Assembly (NCBI GenBank): GCA_012517205.1
Contig: JAAYVL010000087.1
Span: forward strand, 1 to 62,526
Length of the DNA stretch: 62,526 nt
DNA from: Verrucomicrobiota bacterium
GTDB taxonomy: Bacteria > Verrucomicrobiota > Verrucomicrobiia > Limisphaerales > UBA8199
Reading direction: 5' to 3'
This document shows, piece by piece, positions 1-7,883 of the stretch. The position numbers and the translations under genes were made by a program. The first letter of the stretch is position 1; each line of letters starts with the position of its first letter. The notes under the pieces are model-generated. The model was not told the DNA's origin. It saw only the letters and a list, made by a program, of their open reading frames with translations, and did no database searches.

Positions 1-190
1 GAGAGAATGGGAGAATAATTGCTAAGCTCGGTAAAAGCAGATAGTTAAGAATCCAGGGCTGATAAAAGGCGGCTTTTTGAGGGTGGGAGGACGTCTGGAT
101 GGCTCTTGAATGTCTTCTCTGAAACGTTGACGTTGCGTAGTTCAGCCGTATGCCTTCGTTCCGTTGGAGCCGAGACGGGCCTGATAAGCT
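1..190 (+). repeat. Partial copy of the composite hairpin element (right part)
   Basis: This stretch aligns along its length with about 29629-29826 and with the reverse complement of about 41880-42075. Shared blocks include GATAATT.CTAAGCTC near the start, AACGTTGACGTTG near position 125 and GGGCCTGA near 180. The hairpin core would lie just upstream of the window. Similarity stops near 190, where a recombinase reading frame begins, so the element is cut there. Confidence 0.7.
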
Positions 191-750
191 CGTGGCTGAG
201 TATGCGGCGCAGTGCAAGAAGGTGCTGGGGCGGTTCGTGAACTTCGTCCAGGCGCAGAATCCGAAGGCGGTCGAGATTGCGCTGGTGACGCGCAAGCTCG
301 CCCAGGCTTTTATGGACGCGGAGGCGGAGCGAGGGGTTGGCGCGAAGACCTGGAATGACACGCTCAAGCTGCTCCGCGCCACGTTCAAATATCTGCTGCC
401 CGCCGGCGCGGGGAATCCGTTTTACAACATGGTGACGAAGGATGCCGAGACGGTCTTCCGCAAGCCGTTCACGCCGGAGGAACTGAAGGCCATTCTGGAC
501 GCGGCCCAGGATGATGATTTCATCCGGCCCATTATCATCACCGGGATGTGCACCGCGATGCGCCGGGGGGACTGCTGCCGGCTCAAGTGGAAGGATGTGG
601 ATCTGGCGCGGCGGTTTATCACGGTGAAGACGGCCAAGACCGGCCAGACGGTGAGCATCCCCATTTTTCCGCTGTTGCTGGGCGAGTTGGCCAGCCTGCC
701 GACGCAAGGCGGGGAACTGGTGTTCCCGGAGCAGGCGGAGATGTATAAGA
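191..750 (+). pseudogene. Tyrosine recombinase/integrase fragment, truncated at both ends
   Basis: The frame is open from an ATG at 150, but the first dozen codons come from the repeat element; recombinase-like sequence starts about 191. The translation shows the SAM-like N-terminal core-binding region and the start of the catalytic domain. The first catalytic Arg is in TAMRRGDCCRLKWKDVD, and the beta-hairpin Lys is probably in VKTAKTGQTVSIP. The HxxR, second His and nucleophile Tyr are missing, because the gene stops being integrase-like exactly where the 56-bp repeat begins. It cannot be an active recombinase as read. Whether it is a decayed integrase or one half of a chimeric junction cannot be decided from sequence alone. 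Confidence 0.75.
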
Positions 751-805
751 CTGATAGGAAATTGCTTTTTACGCGCCCGCATGTACTCAGCGCTGCGCGG
801 GTGAG
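750..805 (+). repeat. 56-bp junction repeat, direct copy 1
   Basis: These 56 bases are identical to 3330-3385. The unit contains a short potential stem (CCCGC at 776-780 with GCGGG at 797-801) around an AGCGCT palindrome. An integrase fragment ends at its first base and an ABC transporter ATPase fragment starts right after its last base. Confidence 0.9.
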
Positions 806-1081
806 CTCATCGCGGCGCGCGAATTCCAGCGGCAGCCGCGGCTGCTGATCGCGGCCCAGCCCACGCGCGGTGTGGGCGTTGGCGCCATTGAGTCCATTCA
901 CACACGCATTGTGCGCGCCCGCAACGAAGGCGCTGGCGTTCTGCTCGTGTCCTCCGAACTGGACGAAGTCCTGACCCTGTCCGACCGCATCCTCGTAATG
1001 TTCGAAGGTCGCATGGTGGGTAAATTCCGCCGTGGCGAAGTCACCGAGCGCGAACTGGGCCTCAAGATGGGAGGGGCGTGA
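806..1081 (+). pseudogene. C-terminal fragment of a simple-sugar ABC transporter ATPase
   Basis: Reading from 806, immediately after the repeat, the frame gives [20 protein letters not shown], then RGVGVGAIE and [17 protein letters not shown]. This is the end of the second nucleotide-binding domain of an RbsA/YufO-type importer ATPase, covering the Walker B-equivalent segment (degenerate in this half), the D-loop and the switch His-equivalent region, with a normal stop. About four fifths of the protein is absent, and no permease or binding-protein gene lies nearby. It has no evident start and is probably non-functional. Confidence 0.8.
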
Positions 1082-1708
1082 ATTGGAGGGATAGTGGAGC
1101 CGATGGGCGCCGAATGCCTGCCCGCCTGAATGCCATCGGGTTGCGAGTGCAAGCAGGCGTGCTGTTTATCATGGCAAAGGTGCAGCCGTCAGATGGCGTC
1201 TAATGCCCTTACTGGCTTTCTCCAAGGCGTATTCGCCTTGTATGCCTGGAAGGCGGAGGCAGCCACAACTCCGGAGGGTGATCCGGTGTCACGTGCCGCT
1301 GTGGCATTCTTGCCTTCATCAACCTTTCGGGGTCGGGAGGCCTCGCGCAGCATCAAACCTGGCCTGTTCACTCCGGAGGATGTTAGTCGCTTAACGAAAA
1401 AATGTCGCGCAAAATGCGCAACATTTTCCGTGCAATCGTGAGTCGGGTTATGCATGATGACGACGCTCAGATTGAGCAATGTTTACGCGCCTCTGGCGCT
1501 CGTTCACCTGCAAGCGCAGGAACATCGGATGGCAATGTGAGAAGGCAAACATTGCCGTCACTCTTGACAGGCCGATGGCTATGCATACCTGGATTTTCAG
1601 ATTTTAACTCTTGGTTCCGGCTACGCCGGGTTAGGTATCAATATAGTATAAAGATTAAATATTTACTAAATGCGCCGAGTTTATCACAGGCCAAAACCTG
1701 AGTCAGAC
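1082..1708. other. Non-coding interval with two inverted repeats
   Basis: No convincing gene is seen. Two perfect or near-perfect inverted repeats are present. One pairs 1399-1411 with 1415-1427 (AAAATGT.GCGCA / TGCGC.ACATTTT, one mismatch). The other pairs 1531-1538 (GGCAATGT) with 1550-1557. A TTGACA lies at 1564-1569. Base composition falls toward AT across 1600-1710, ahead of the infC fragment. Confidence 0.5.
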
Positions 1709-1937
1709 ATGAAAAAATTTAGGGTTAATCAGCAGATCCGCGTGCCGGAGGTTTTTTTAATTGATGAAAACGGCCAGAGCATTGGCGTCATGCCGACAGC
1801 CAAAGCTTTAAGCTTGGCGCTAGAAGCCGGTTTAGATGTCGTCGAGGTTAACCCTAAAGTTCAACCGCCCGTAGTTAAAATTATAGATTACGGGCAATGC
1901 AGATATAAAAAAGAGAAAGAAGCCCAGAAACAGAAAG
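1709..1937 (+). pseudogene. infC: N-terminal domain of translation initiation factor IF-3 (infC fragment)
   Basis: From ATG 1709 the translation begins MKKFRVNQQIRVPEVFLIDE and continues to IIDYGQCRYKKEKEAQKQK. This is the complete IF-3 N-terminal domain plus the start of the linker helix. IF-3 normally binds the 30S subunit through a C-terminal domain, which is absent because the frame runs into the inverted copy of the 56-bp repeat at 1938 and then into a Mur-ligase-like gene. The fragment is visibly AT-richer than the rest of the window. A real infC is normally found with thrS, rpmI and rplT, none of which are here. It is either a displaced fragment or part of an assembly chimera. Confidence 0.8.
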
Positions 1938-1978
1938 TCACCCGCGCAGCGCTGAGTACAGGTGGGCGCAAAAAGCAA
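1938..1978 (-). repeat. 56-bp junction repeat, diverged inverted copy
   Basis: The first 23 bases (1938-1960) are an exact reverse complement of the corresponding part of 750-805 and 3330-3385. The remainder matches with two substitutions and a 2-base deletion, up to about 1978. It sits at the point where the infC reading frame loses similarity to IF-3, and it is read through in frame. Confidence 0.8.
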
Positions 1979-2068
1979 ATCAGTTCCGGGCGCTCCGAGT
2001 CCAAGACGGCGGTACAAAAGGCTCTGTCGTGTCCGTTCCGCTGCCGTCTTAAACTGAGCCGCGCACTG

Positions 2069-3322
2069 ATGATTGCTGCGGCTTTCAGCCCGGTCACATC
2101 CTTGGCTGGTTGGCGCAGGATTCTTTCGCGGCGTTGGTTGAAGAAACAGTGGCGGATTCTTCAATGCCGCATCCGCCGACGCCTGTTTTGCAGTGCAACA
2201 GTCATTGCCGTCACGGGAAGTTGCGGCAAGACCAGCACAACGCACTTTTTGGGCAAGATTCTCTCCGCCGAACACTCATGCCGCATCGGCATCTCAGATA
2301 ATGGTCAGGAAGCAATGCTGGAAAACTTGCGCCGGTTAAACCGTTCACATCGGTTTGTGCTCCAGGAAACAGGGGTCAATGGCCCGGGGTCTTTGAACGA
2401 GATAGTGCCGATCCTCCGTCCGCATATCGGAATTGTGACGAGCATCGGCCAGGATCATTACCGGAACTTCCGAACATTGGAAGCGACTGCCGCCGAAAAG
2501 GGGATTTTGATCGAATCTCTTCCTGATTCGGGGGTTGCCGTACTCAATGCGGATGATCCATATGTGATTGCAATGGCCTCTAGAACCAAGGCGCGCATAC
2601 TGACCTACGGTCTGTCCGACAGGGCAGATGTTCGCGCCACCGATATACGCAGTACATGGCCGGAGCGCCTTTCACTGACTGTGACCTATCAGGGTACATC
2701 TATCCGTATTGAGACTGGGCTGTTCGGAACACTGCTGTCCAACTCTGTTCTGGCAGCGGTTTCAGGAGCCCTTGCAGCAGGCATCGGCCTGAAGCAGTGC
2801 GCCGCTGCGTTGAAATCCGTCGAGACATTCTCACGAAGGATGGCGATCCACTCCACATCCCGGCGTGTCTGGTATATCTTGGACACGGTAAAAGCCCCCT
2901 ATTGGAGTATCGGTAAAGTTCTTGCGCTTATGGCCGATGTTGATGCCCCCAGAAAAACAGTCGTGATCGGTTCTTTTTCCGACGCTCCGGGATCGGATTC
3001 AGACAAGTACCGCTGCCTAGCTAGAGACGCCTTGAACATTGCGGATCGGGTACTTTTTGTCGGTCGCAAGGCTATCCACATCAATAAGATGCTGACTGCT
3101 GAGACGCATGGCCGCCTTTTTGCCATGGAATCCCTCCAGGAAGCCGCCAAACTGTTGGCTGACGATGTTGTGGCCGACGAGGTCGTTTTGATAAAATCCG
3201 GAAACCTGGAGCATGCTGAACGTCTGTATTTCAGCCAGGACAACCTCTTGAGGTGCTGGAAGCCAAGCTGCCGCTTCCGCTCCAGCTGCGAGTACTGCAC
3301 GGAAAGTGGGCTGTCAGGATAA
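2069..3322 (+). CDS. Mur ligase family protein (MurF-like)
   Basis: This is an ATP-dependent amide ligase of the Mur superfamily. The nucleotide-binding loop is in AVTGSCGKTSTTHF (about residues 44-57 from ATG 2069). Further family features are IGIVTSIGQDHYRNF, the ALNADDP motif and a C-terminal part ending in a Cys-rich tail (CWKPSC, CEYC). From the in-frame ATG at 2069 it would be 417 residues, a usual Mur-ligase length. The frame is also open upstream through the 56-bp repeat into infC, giving a 550-residue chimeric frame, so the start is uncertain. Codon use is less GC-rich than the flanking genes, suggesting a different origin. The substrate is unknown; no other peptidoglycan genes are adjacent. 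Confidence 0.65.
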   Translation: MIAAAFSPVTSLAGWRRILSRRWLKKQWRILQCRIRRRLFCSATVIAVTGSCGKTSTTHFLGKILSAEHSCRIGISDNGQEAMLENLRRLNRSHRFVLQETGVNGPGSLNEIVPILRPHIGIVTSIGQDHYRNFRTLEATAAEKGILIESLPDSGVAVLNADDPYVIAMASRTKARILTYGLSDRADVRATDIRSTWPERLSLTVTYQGTSIRIETGLFGTLLSNSVLAAVSGALAAGIGLKQCAAALKSVETFSRRMAIHSTSRRVWYILDTVKAPYWSIGKVLALMADVDAPRKTVVIGSFSDAPGSDSDKYRCLARDALNIADRVLFVGRKAIHINKMLTAETHGRLFAMESLQEAAKLLADDVVADEVVLIKSGNLEHAERLYFSQDNLLRCWKPSCRFRSSCEYCTESGLSG

Positions 3323-3329
3323 ACTAACT

Positions 3330-3385
3330 ACTGATAGGAAATTGCTTTTTACGCGCCCGCATGTACTCAGCGCTGCGCGGGTGAG
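3330..3385 (+). repeat. 56-bp junction repeat, direct copy 2
   Basis: Identical over 56 bases to 750-805. It begins 8 bases after the stop of the Mur-ligase-like gene. The sequence that follows, 3386-3609, has no recognisable gene and leads into an IS91-type transposase remnant. Confidence 0.9.
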
Positions 3386-3609
3386 GGAGAATTGGTTTTT
3401 GAGCTCACCAAGCATGTGGCGGCCTTATCAGGAGCCGGCTGGGACGTCAACGCATTTATTTGCCTTTTCTTGCGGCAATTTTTGCCCACCTGGAAGCTCC
3501 CAACGGCCCATCTTGGGCGCGGAGGGTGTCGCGGGGTGTGAATGGAGCCCAAAGGGCCCGGTGCATGGGCGCACCTCACCCCGAGCCGTCTGAGGCGGCG
3601 GCAGTTGTT

Positions 3610-3951
3610 TCAGTCGGTCAGCACGTTCTCGTAGTCGGGCATGGGGTCCACGTCGTCACAGGGTTCGTAGGTGTAGGGCCCCGGCACCCGCTGCGGAGGC
3701 GGCCTGGGGGGAGGGTCATGCCAGGCGCCGAGGTGGCGGAGAATCTTCTCCGCCACCCGTCGGTCATCAATGACGGCGATGACGCGCATGGGGTTCTGGC
3801 AGACGGGGCAGCGGAGCGGGTTCATGTGCCAGACGTGCAGAATAAGGGCGCGCCAGCGTTTGGTGGGAAGCTTGACCGACGGCGGCGAATGTGGTGGCGC
3901 TGCCGGCAGAGGCGGCGGTATGAGGGGCAGGCGCCCGCACCCGTCGCGTGT
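3610..3951 (-). pseudogene. C-terminal fragment of an IS91-family (Y2 rolling-circle) transposase
   Basis: On the minus strand the frame reads KLPTKRWRALILHVWH, then PLRCPVCQNPMRVIAVIDD and EKILRHLGAWH, and ends in an acidic tail. This is the zinc-ribbon-like C-terminal end typical of IS91/IS801 Y2 transposases. The catalytic HUH and double-Tyr part is absent. Upstream the frame is closed by a TGA at 3955-3957, which also ends a PEP-CTERM remnant. Without an N-terminus it is a dead remnant, but it marks past rolling-circle transposition at this boundary. Confidence 0.75.
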
Positions 3952-3954
3952 GTT

Positions 3955-4135
3955 TCAACCGCGTCGCGTGCGGTTACGCAACCAGAAAAGGATGCCGCCA
4001 ACGGTTAGCGGGGCTGAAGCGGATGGCTCGGGGATGGCGCCGCCAGGATGGAGGCATCGGGGCGCGTATCCCACGCCCACGCTTCAATGCTTCCTGCCGG
4101 ATAATCGGAAGCGACATTCAGCAGCACCCACCATA
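3955..4135 (-). pseudogene. PEP-CTERM protein remnant with an apparent frameshift
   Basis: The minus strand encodes a classic PEP-CTERM end: AIPEPSASAPLTVGGILFW followed by LRNRTRRG and a stop at 3955-3957. Such tails direct proteins to exosortase processing in the inner membrane. Going upstream in this frame a stop appears at about 4083. A neighbouring frame carries a plausible continuation (DYPAGSIEAWAWDTRPDAS), so one base gained or lost near 4036-4045 would join them. No clear start or signal peptide is visible. It may be a decayed gene or a sequencing indel. Confidence 0.5.
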
Positions 4136-4327
4136 ATGCGTAGCGCCGCCGCATCCGCCAGTTCCGCCGCCGGGGCGACGGGTGGATGCTGCGTTTCCTC
4201 CGCGTGCGCTGCAACCGCTGGGACGAGCTCCAGCGCCTGCGCCGCTTCGGCGTGCCCCAAGTCACCCCCCGCTGAACGGGTGCCGGGCAAAAATCTCCGG
4301 CGGCGCGGCCGTCCGGGGCGCCCGCGG

Positions 4328-5377
4328 CTAGGACGTGGGCGGCGGGTCGGCGGCGGGAGGTTCGCCCATCGCTTCCAGCCGCTTCTCCAGTTCCTTGACC
4401 CGGCGCAGCAGCTCGGGCAGTTGCTGCAAGGCGATCATCTGCCGCTTGGCCTGGCGGTCGGGTTGGGCGGGCGTCCAGAGCCACTTTTCGCCGTCGGGGA
4501 TATTGTGCATTACGCCGGACTGGGCGGCGACCGCGACGCGGTTGCCGATGCGCAAGTGCCCGGCCAGGCCGACCTGGCCGCCGAGCACCACGTAGTTCCC
4601 CAGCCGGGTGCTGCCCGAGATGCCCACTTGCGAAACGATGATGCAATGCTCGCCGAGCGTCACGTTATGCGCGATTTGCACCAGGTTATCCACCTTGGTG
4701 CCCCGCCCGATAAAGGTCGGCCCCAGCGCCCCGCGGTCCACCGTCACATTCGCCCCCAATTCCACGTCGTCGCAAATAATGACATTCCCAATCTGCGGCA
4801 CCTTGCGGTGGACGCCGTTGTCCAGCACGTAGCCAAAGCCGTCCGCGCCCACCACGGTGCCGGCGTGAATCCGCACGCGGTGGCCGACCTCGGTGCGCGG
4901 GTAAAGGGTGACGTTGGGGAACAGGTTGACTTCCTCGCCCAGCACGCAGTTCGCCCCGATATGATTCAGCCCCTGCAGCACGGAGCGCGCCCCGATCCGC
5001 ACCTGCTCGCCCAGCACGCAGTAAGGCCCGATGTGGGCCGTGGGATCCACCTGGGCGCTCGCCGGCACCAGGGCCGTGGGGTGGATGCCCGGCGCGAAGG
5101 GCGTTTCCGGGAAAAACAAGGGGAGCACTTTGGCAAACGCCACGCGGGCGTTGGGCACCCGGATGAGCGTCTTGCCGCGCGAGGTATAGGCGCTGTCCAC
5201 CAGGATGGCCGACGCCGCGCTTTGCTCGGCGCGGGCAAAGTAATTCGCGTTTTCGGCAAACGTCAGGTCGCCCGGCTGGGAACGATCCGCCGGCGCAAAC
5301 CCGTTCAGCACCAGCGACGCGTCTCCCGTGATTTCACCCCCGGTTAATCGGGCAATGTCAGCTACAGTATAAGGCAT
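4328..5377 (-). CDS. lpxD: UDP-3-O-(3-hydroxyacyl)glucosamine N-acyltransferase
   Basis: LpxD adds the second acyl chain to UDP-acylglucosamine in lipid A synthesis, in the cytoplasm, using acyl-ACP. The 349-residue protein has the N-terminal uridine-binding domain (about residues 1-100), then a left-handed parallel beta-helix of hexapeptide repeats (about 105-310). The catalytic His lies in VDNLVQIAHNVTLG. The C-terminus is a helical extension rich in Arg and Glu. The start at 5377 gives MPYTVADIARLTGGEITG, matching the family N-terminus. An upstream in-frame start would add 17 residues that do not fit. It stands alone here, divergent from the Gfo/Idh gene and without lpxA or fabZ neighbours. 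It shows the cell makes an LPS-type outer membrane. Confidence 0.95.
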   Translation of the reverse strand: MPYTVADIARLTGGEITGDASLVLNGFAPADRSQPGDLTFAENANYFARAEQSAASAILVDSAYTSRGKTLIRVPNARVAFAKVLPLFFPETPFAPGIHPTALVPASAQVDPTAHIGPYCVLGEQVRIGARSVLQGLNHIGANCVLGEEVNLFPNVTLYPRTEVGHRVRIHAGTVVGADGFGYVLDNGVHRKVPQIGNVIICDDVELGANVTVDRGALGPTFIGRGTKVDNLVQIAHNVTLGEHCIIVSQVGISGSTRLGNYVVLGGQVGLAGHLRIGNRVAVAAQSGVMHNIPDGEKWLWTPAQPDRQAKRQMIALQQLPELLRRVKELEKRLEAMGEPPAADPPPTS

Positions 5378-5560
5378 AAGCGGTTGACTGGGACAACGCG
5401 GGCCATTATAAAAACCACGGCCGCGCATTCAACCTTTAACTGCGGGTTGAAGCAGCCGGGGCGTTCGGGCCGTGAGCCCGGGCCGCCCGCCCGGCAGGCT
5501 GCGGATCCATTCGGGCGGCAAAAACAAACAGTAACAAAGACACAATCCAGGAGCATCAAT

Positions 5561-6751
5561 ATGTCGAACAGACCTCTGAATGTCGGTTTAGTCGGCGGCG
5601 GCAAAGGCGCCTTCATCGTTCACCCCCACCAGCGAGCCATTCACTTTGACGGCACGCGGCGCGTCGTCGCCGGCGCGCTCTTCCCCGATCCCCGGATCGC
5701 GCGCGCCGAAGCCGCCCAGTGGCCCTATCCCCTCAAGGGCTACGGTTCCTACGATGAAATGATCGCCGCCAACGCCCAACTCCCCGAAGCCGAGAAGCTG
5801 GACTACATCCTGATCGTCACCCCCAACTTCGTCCACTTCGACCCGGCGATGAAAGCCATGAAAGCCGGCATCGCCGTGTTCTGCGAAAAGCCCCTGTGCC
5901 TGAACCTCAAGGAGGCCGCCGCCCTGGTGAAAACCGCGCGCCAGCTCAACATCCCCTTCTGCGTCGCCCATACCTACGTCGGCCACTGGACCAGCCGCCT
6001 GAGCCGCTATATCGTCCGCAGCGGCCTGCTGGGCGAGGTGCGCTGGGTGGATAGTTCCTACCTCCAGGGCTGGCTGGCGACCCGGCTCGAAGCCACCGGC
6101 CAGCAACAGGCCTCCTGGCGCGTGGACCCCAAACGCGCCGGCGGCTCCGGCTGCGGCGGCGACATCGGCACCCACGCCCTCATGCAACTCCGCTACGTCA
6201 CCGGCCTTGAGGTCACCGCGCTGAGCGCCCAGCTCGAGACCTTCGTCCAGGGCCGCCAGTTGGACGACCACTTCACGATCTATTGCCAGCTCAGCAACGG
6301 CGGCAAAGCCCTCGTCCGCGCCTCCCAAATCTGCATCGGCTACAAGAACGACCTCGGCATCGTCGTCGCCGGCACCAAAGGCACGCTTTGCTGGCGCCAG
6401 GAAGAACCCGAGTCCGTCACCATCAAGCTCCCCGGCCAGCCCGACCGCGTCTATTGGCGCGGCGCGGTCACGCCCGGCGACGGCTTCCTGCCCAAAAACG
6501 TCCCGGCGGATCTCATGGCCGAGCCGACCATCCCCTCGGGCCATCCCGAAGCCTTCCACGACGCCTTCGCGCGCCTGCATCGCTGCTTCGAGGCCGACGT
6601 GCGGAAGTGGAAAGCCGGCAAAGCCTTCAAGTGCGACGGCGCCAAATACGCCAACGTCGAAGACGGCTGGACCGGCATTGCCTTCATCGAAACCTGCGTC
6701 AAGAGCAGCAAAAAGAAGGGCGCCTGGACGCCCATGCCCAAAGCGATCTAA
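5561..6751 (+). CDS. Gfo/Idh/MocA-family oxidoreductase
   Basis: NAD(P)-dependent sugar or cyclitol dehydrogenase family, 396 residues. The N-terminal Rossmann fold shows [12 protein letters not shown]. The conserved EKP motif with the catalytic Lys is in [10 protein letters not shown] (about residues 105-114), and the second-domain motif [17 protein letters not shown] is present. The start at 5561 follows an AGGAG ribosome-binding site at 5549-5553. It has no signal peptide and is probably cytoplasmic. The substrate cannot be read from sequence. The next gene on this strand is a DegT/DnrJ aminotransferase, but over 1.1 kb and a hairpin repeat separate them, so an operon is unlikely. Confidence 0.9.
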   Translation: MSNRPLNVGLVGGGKGAFIVHPHQRAIHFDGTRRVVAGALFPDPRIARAEAAQWPYPLKGYGSYDEMIAANAQLPEAEKLDYILIVTPNFVHFDPAMKAMKAGIAVFCEKPLCLNLKEAAALVKTARQLNIPFCVAHTYVGHWTSRLSRYIVRSGLLGEVRWVDSSYLQGWLATRLEATGQQQASWRVDPKRAGGSGCGGDIGTHALMQLRYVTGLEVTALSAQLETFVQGRQLDDHFTIYCQLSNGGKALVRASQICIGYKNDLGIVVAGTKGTLCWRQEEPESVTIKLPGQPDRVYWRGAVTPGDGFLPKNVPADLMAEPTIPSGHPEAFHDAFARLHRCFEADVRKWKAGKAFKCDGAKYANVEDGWTGIAFIETCVKSSKKKGAWTPMPKAI

Positions 6752-7150
6752 CCGTCGCCTGGCACAAATCTCTGGGCCAGCCCGGGCCGGGAGCGCGGCC
6801 GCTCCGGAGAACCCGGGTTGCCCGGCTTTAAGAAATGAGGGAGCCGGCGCGGCCTCGCCCAATGGCGCACCCCGCAACCGGCCACCCCGCCCGCCTCGCG
6901 CCGCCGCTGCCATTTACACCTGCCGGGTGAATCGGAGGCGCTCCCCGGCGCCATAGCCGGCCACGCCCCTCGTCTTCCCTCCCATTCCCGCGGGCCGGGA
7001 TCATTGCGCGGACAGGTTCATCCGCCGCCCGCCCGCTTCGCCGTTTATCGGCGGCAAATCCTCCTGCCAATTATTTTATCCGTACTTATACGGAACTGAC
7101 GGTAATTGTCCTACCCATGGTTCTAAGCTGGGCGAAAACAAATTGAACCT
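6752..7150. other. Intergenic stretch without recognisable genes
   Basis: About 400 bases of GC-rich sequence follow the oxidoreductase. I see no gene and no clear terminator. An AT-rich patch at about 7068-7100 (TTATTTTATCCGTACTTATACGG) could be a promoter for the small frame that starts at 7151. Confidence 0.4.
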
Positions 7151-7369
7151 ATGACGATAACAAACACGCAACTGGAACTGAGCTTGGGAAACCGTCAAAC
7201 CCATCGGCTGCCGTCCGCCACGTCCAATTCGTCCGGCCACCGCGCCCAGTGGTGGTTCCGGCGGATGCGGCAGATCGTGGACTGTGCGCTGGACTGGCAG
7301 CCCGCCCCTCCGCCCCGGCCGCAGCAGACTTCCTTCGCAAGCATGGATTTCAGCGCCTGGACGGCCTGA
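7151..7369 (+). CDS. Small hypothetical protein (72 aa)
   Basis: A 72-residue frame with ATG at 7151. It has a basic, Trp-containing centre (AQWWFRRMRQIVDCALDW) followed by a Pro-rich stretch (QPAPPPRPQQT). There is no signal peptide and no membrane segment. The patterned centre looks more like a real small protein than a chance frame, and I have an impression of similar short proteins in Verrucomicrobiota. I cannot name a family. An AT-rich, promoter-like region precedes it. Function unknown. Confidence 0.45.
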   Translation: MTITNTQLELSLGNRQTHRLPSATSNSSGHRAQWWFRRMRQIVDCALDWQPAPPPRPQQTSFASMDFSAWTA

Positions 7370-7883
7370 GTTCATTCCACCGCCACACGCCTGGGTTAGC
7401 GTGACCGCGAGTCAATAACCCTCCGGCAGCTTTCTTCGCTGCCATCCTTCCCTCACGTCCGGGCCTGGCCCGGACTGTCCATTTATTGGACACTCTCCCA
7501 TTCCCAGCTTCCGGCAACCCCTTTTCTCCCTTCGCCCGCCAGAAAGCCCTTTCACCGCCTACCGCAGCTTCTGGCCGCCTTCGGGCTGCTTTCAAGCCGT
7601 GTACAAGGGGTGTACAACGGGTGTACCAGGGGTGCCCACCGGAAAAACAAGGGAAAATCCGTAGTACATCCGGGGTGCATCCGTTGTACACCCCTTGTAC
7701 ACGGCGCATTGGGATGGGGAGAATGGCGGGATTGCGGGACGGGATGGGCTGGCTTTTGGGCTTTTGGGGGGAGCGGAAAGGGGCGGCGGCGGGGCGGCGG
7801 GAAGTTCGTCCTTGACGGAAGGGGGTTATCCGGGTGCGATAGAGGCAGACTGAGAACAATCGCAATCGCAGATACACCTTACT
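7370..7883. other. Intergenic stretch holding hairpin repeat A
   Basis: Apart from the hairpin at 7596-7705 no gene is seen. A short stem (TGTCC at 7477-7481 with GGACA at 7487-7491) lies on the left. On the right the sequence becomes purine- and G-rich (7708-7810), as it also does to the right of hairpin B at 16671 onward. Confidence 0.4.
7596..7705. repeat. Hairpin repeat, copy A
   Basis: The arms 7596-7620 and 7681-7705 are perfectly complementary over 25 bases. The left arm is built of 11-base units starting TGTACA or TGTACC (7600, 7611, 7622), followed by TGCCCACCGG. In the second unit this copy has AACGG paired with CCGTT, where the other complete copies have AAGGG paired with CCCTT, a compensatory double change. 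The hairpin lies 178 bases upstream of the DegT-family start. Confidence 0.9.

Noticed and set aside
750-3385. Integron-like array with 56-bp attC-type sites
   Set aside because: The repeat is near attC size and separates gene pieces, but it has no GTTRRRY/RYYYAAC core sites, the genes are fragments rather than complete cassettes, and the adjacent integrase lacks its catalytic end.
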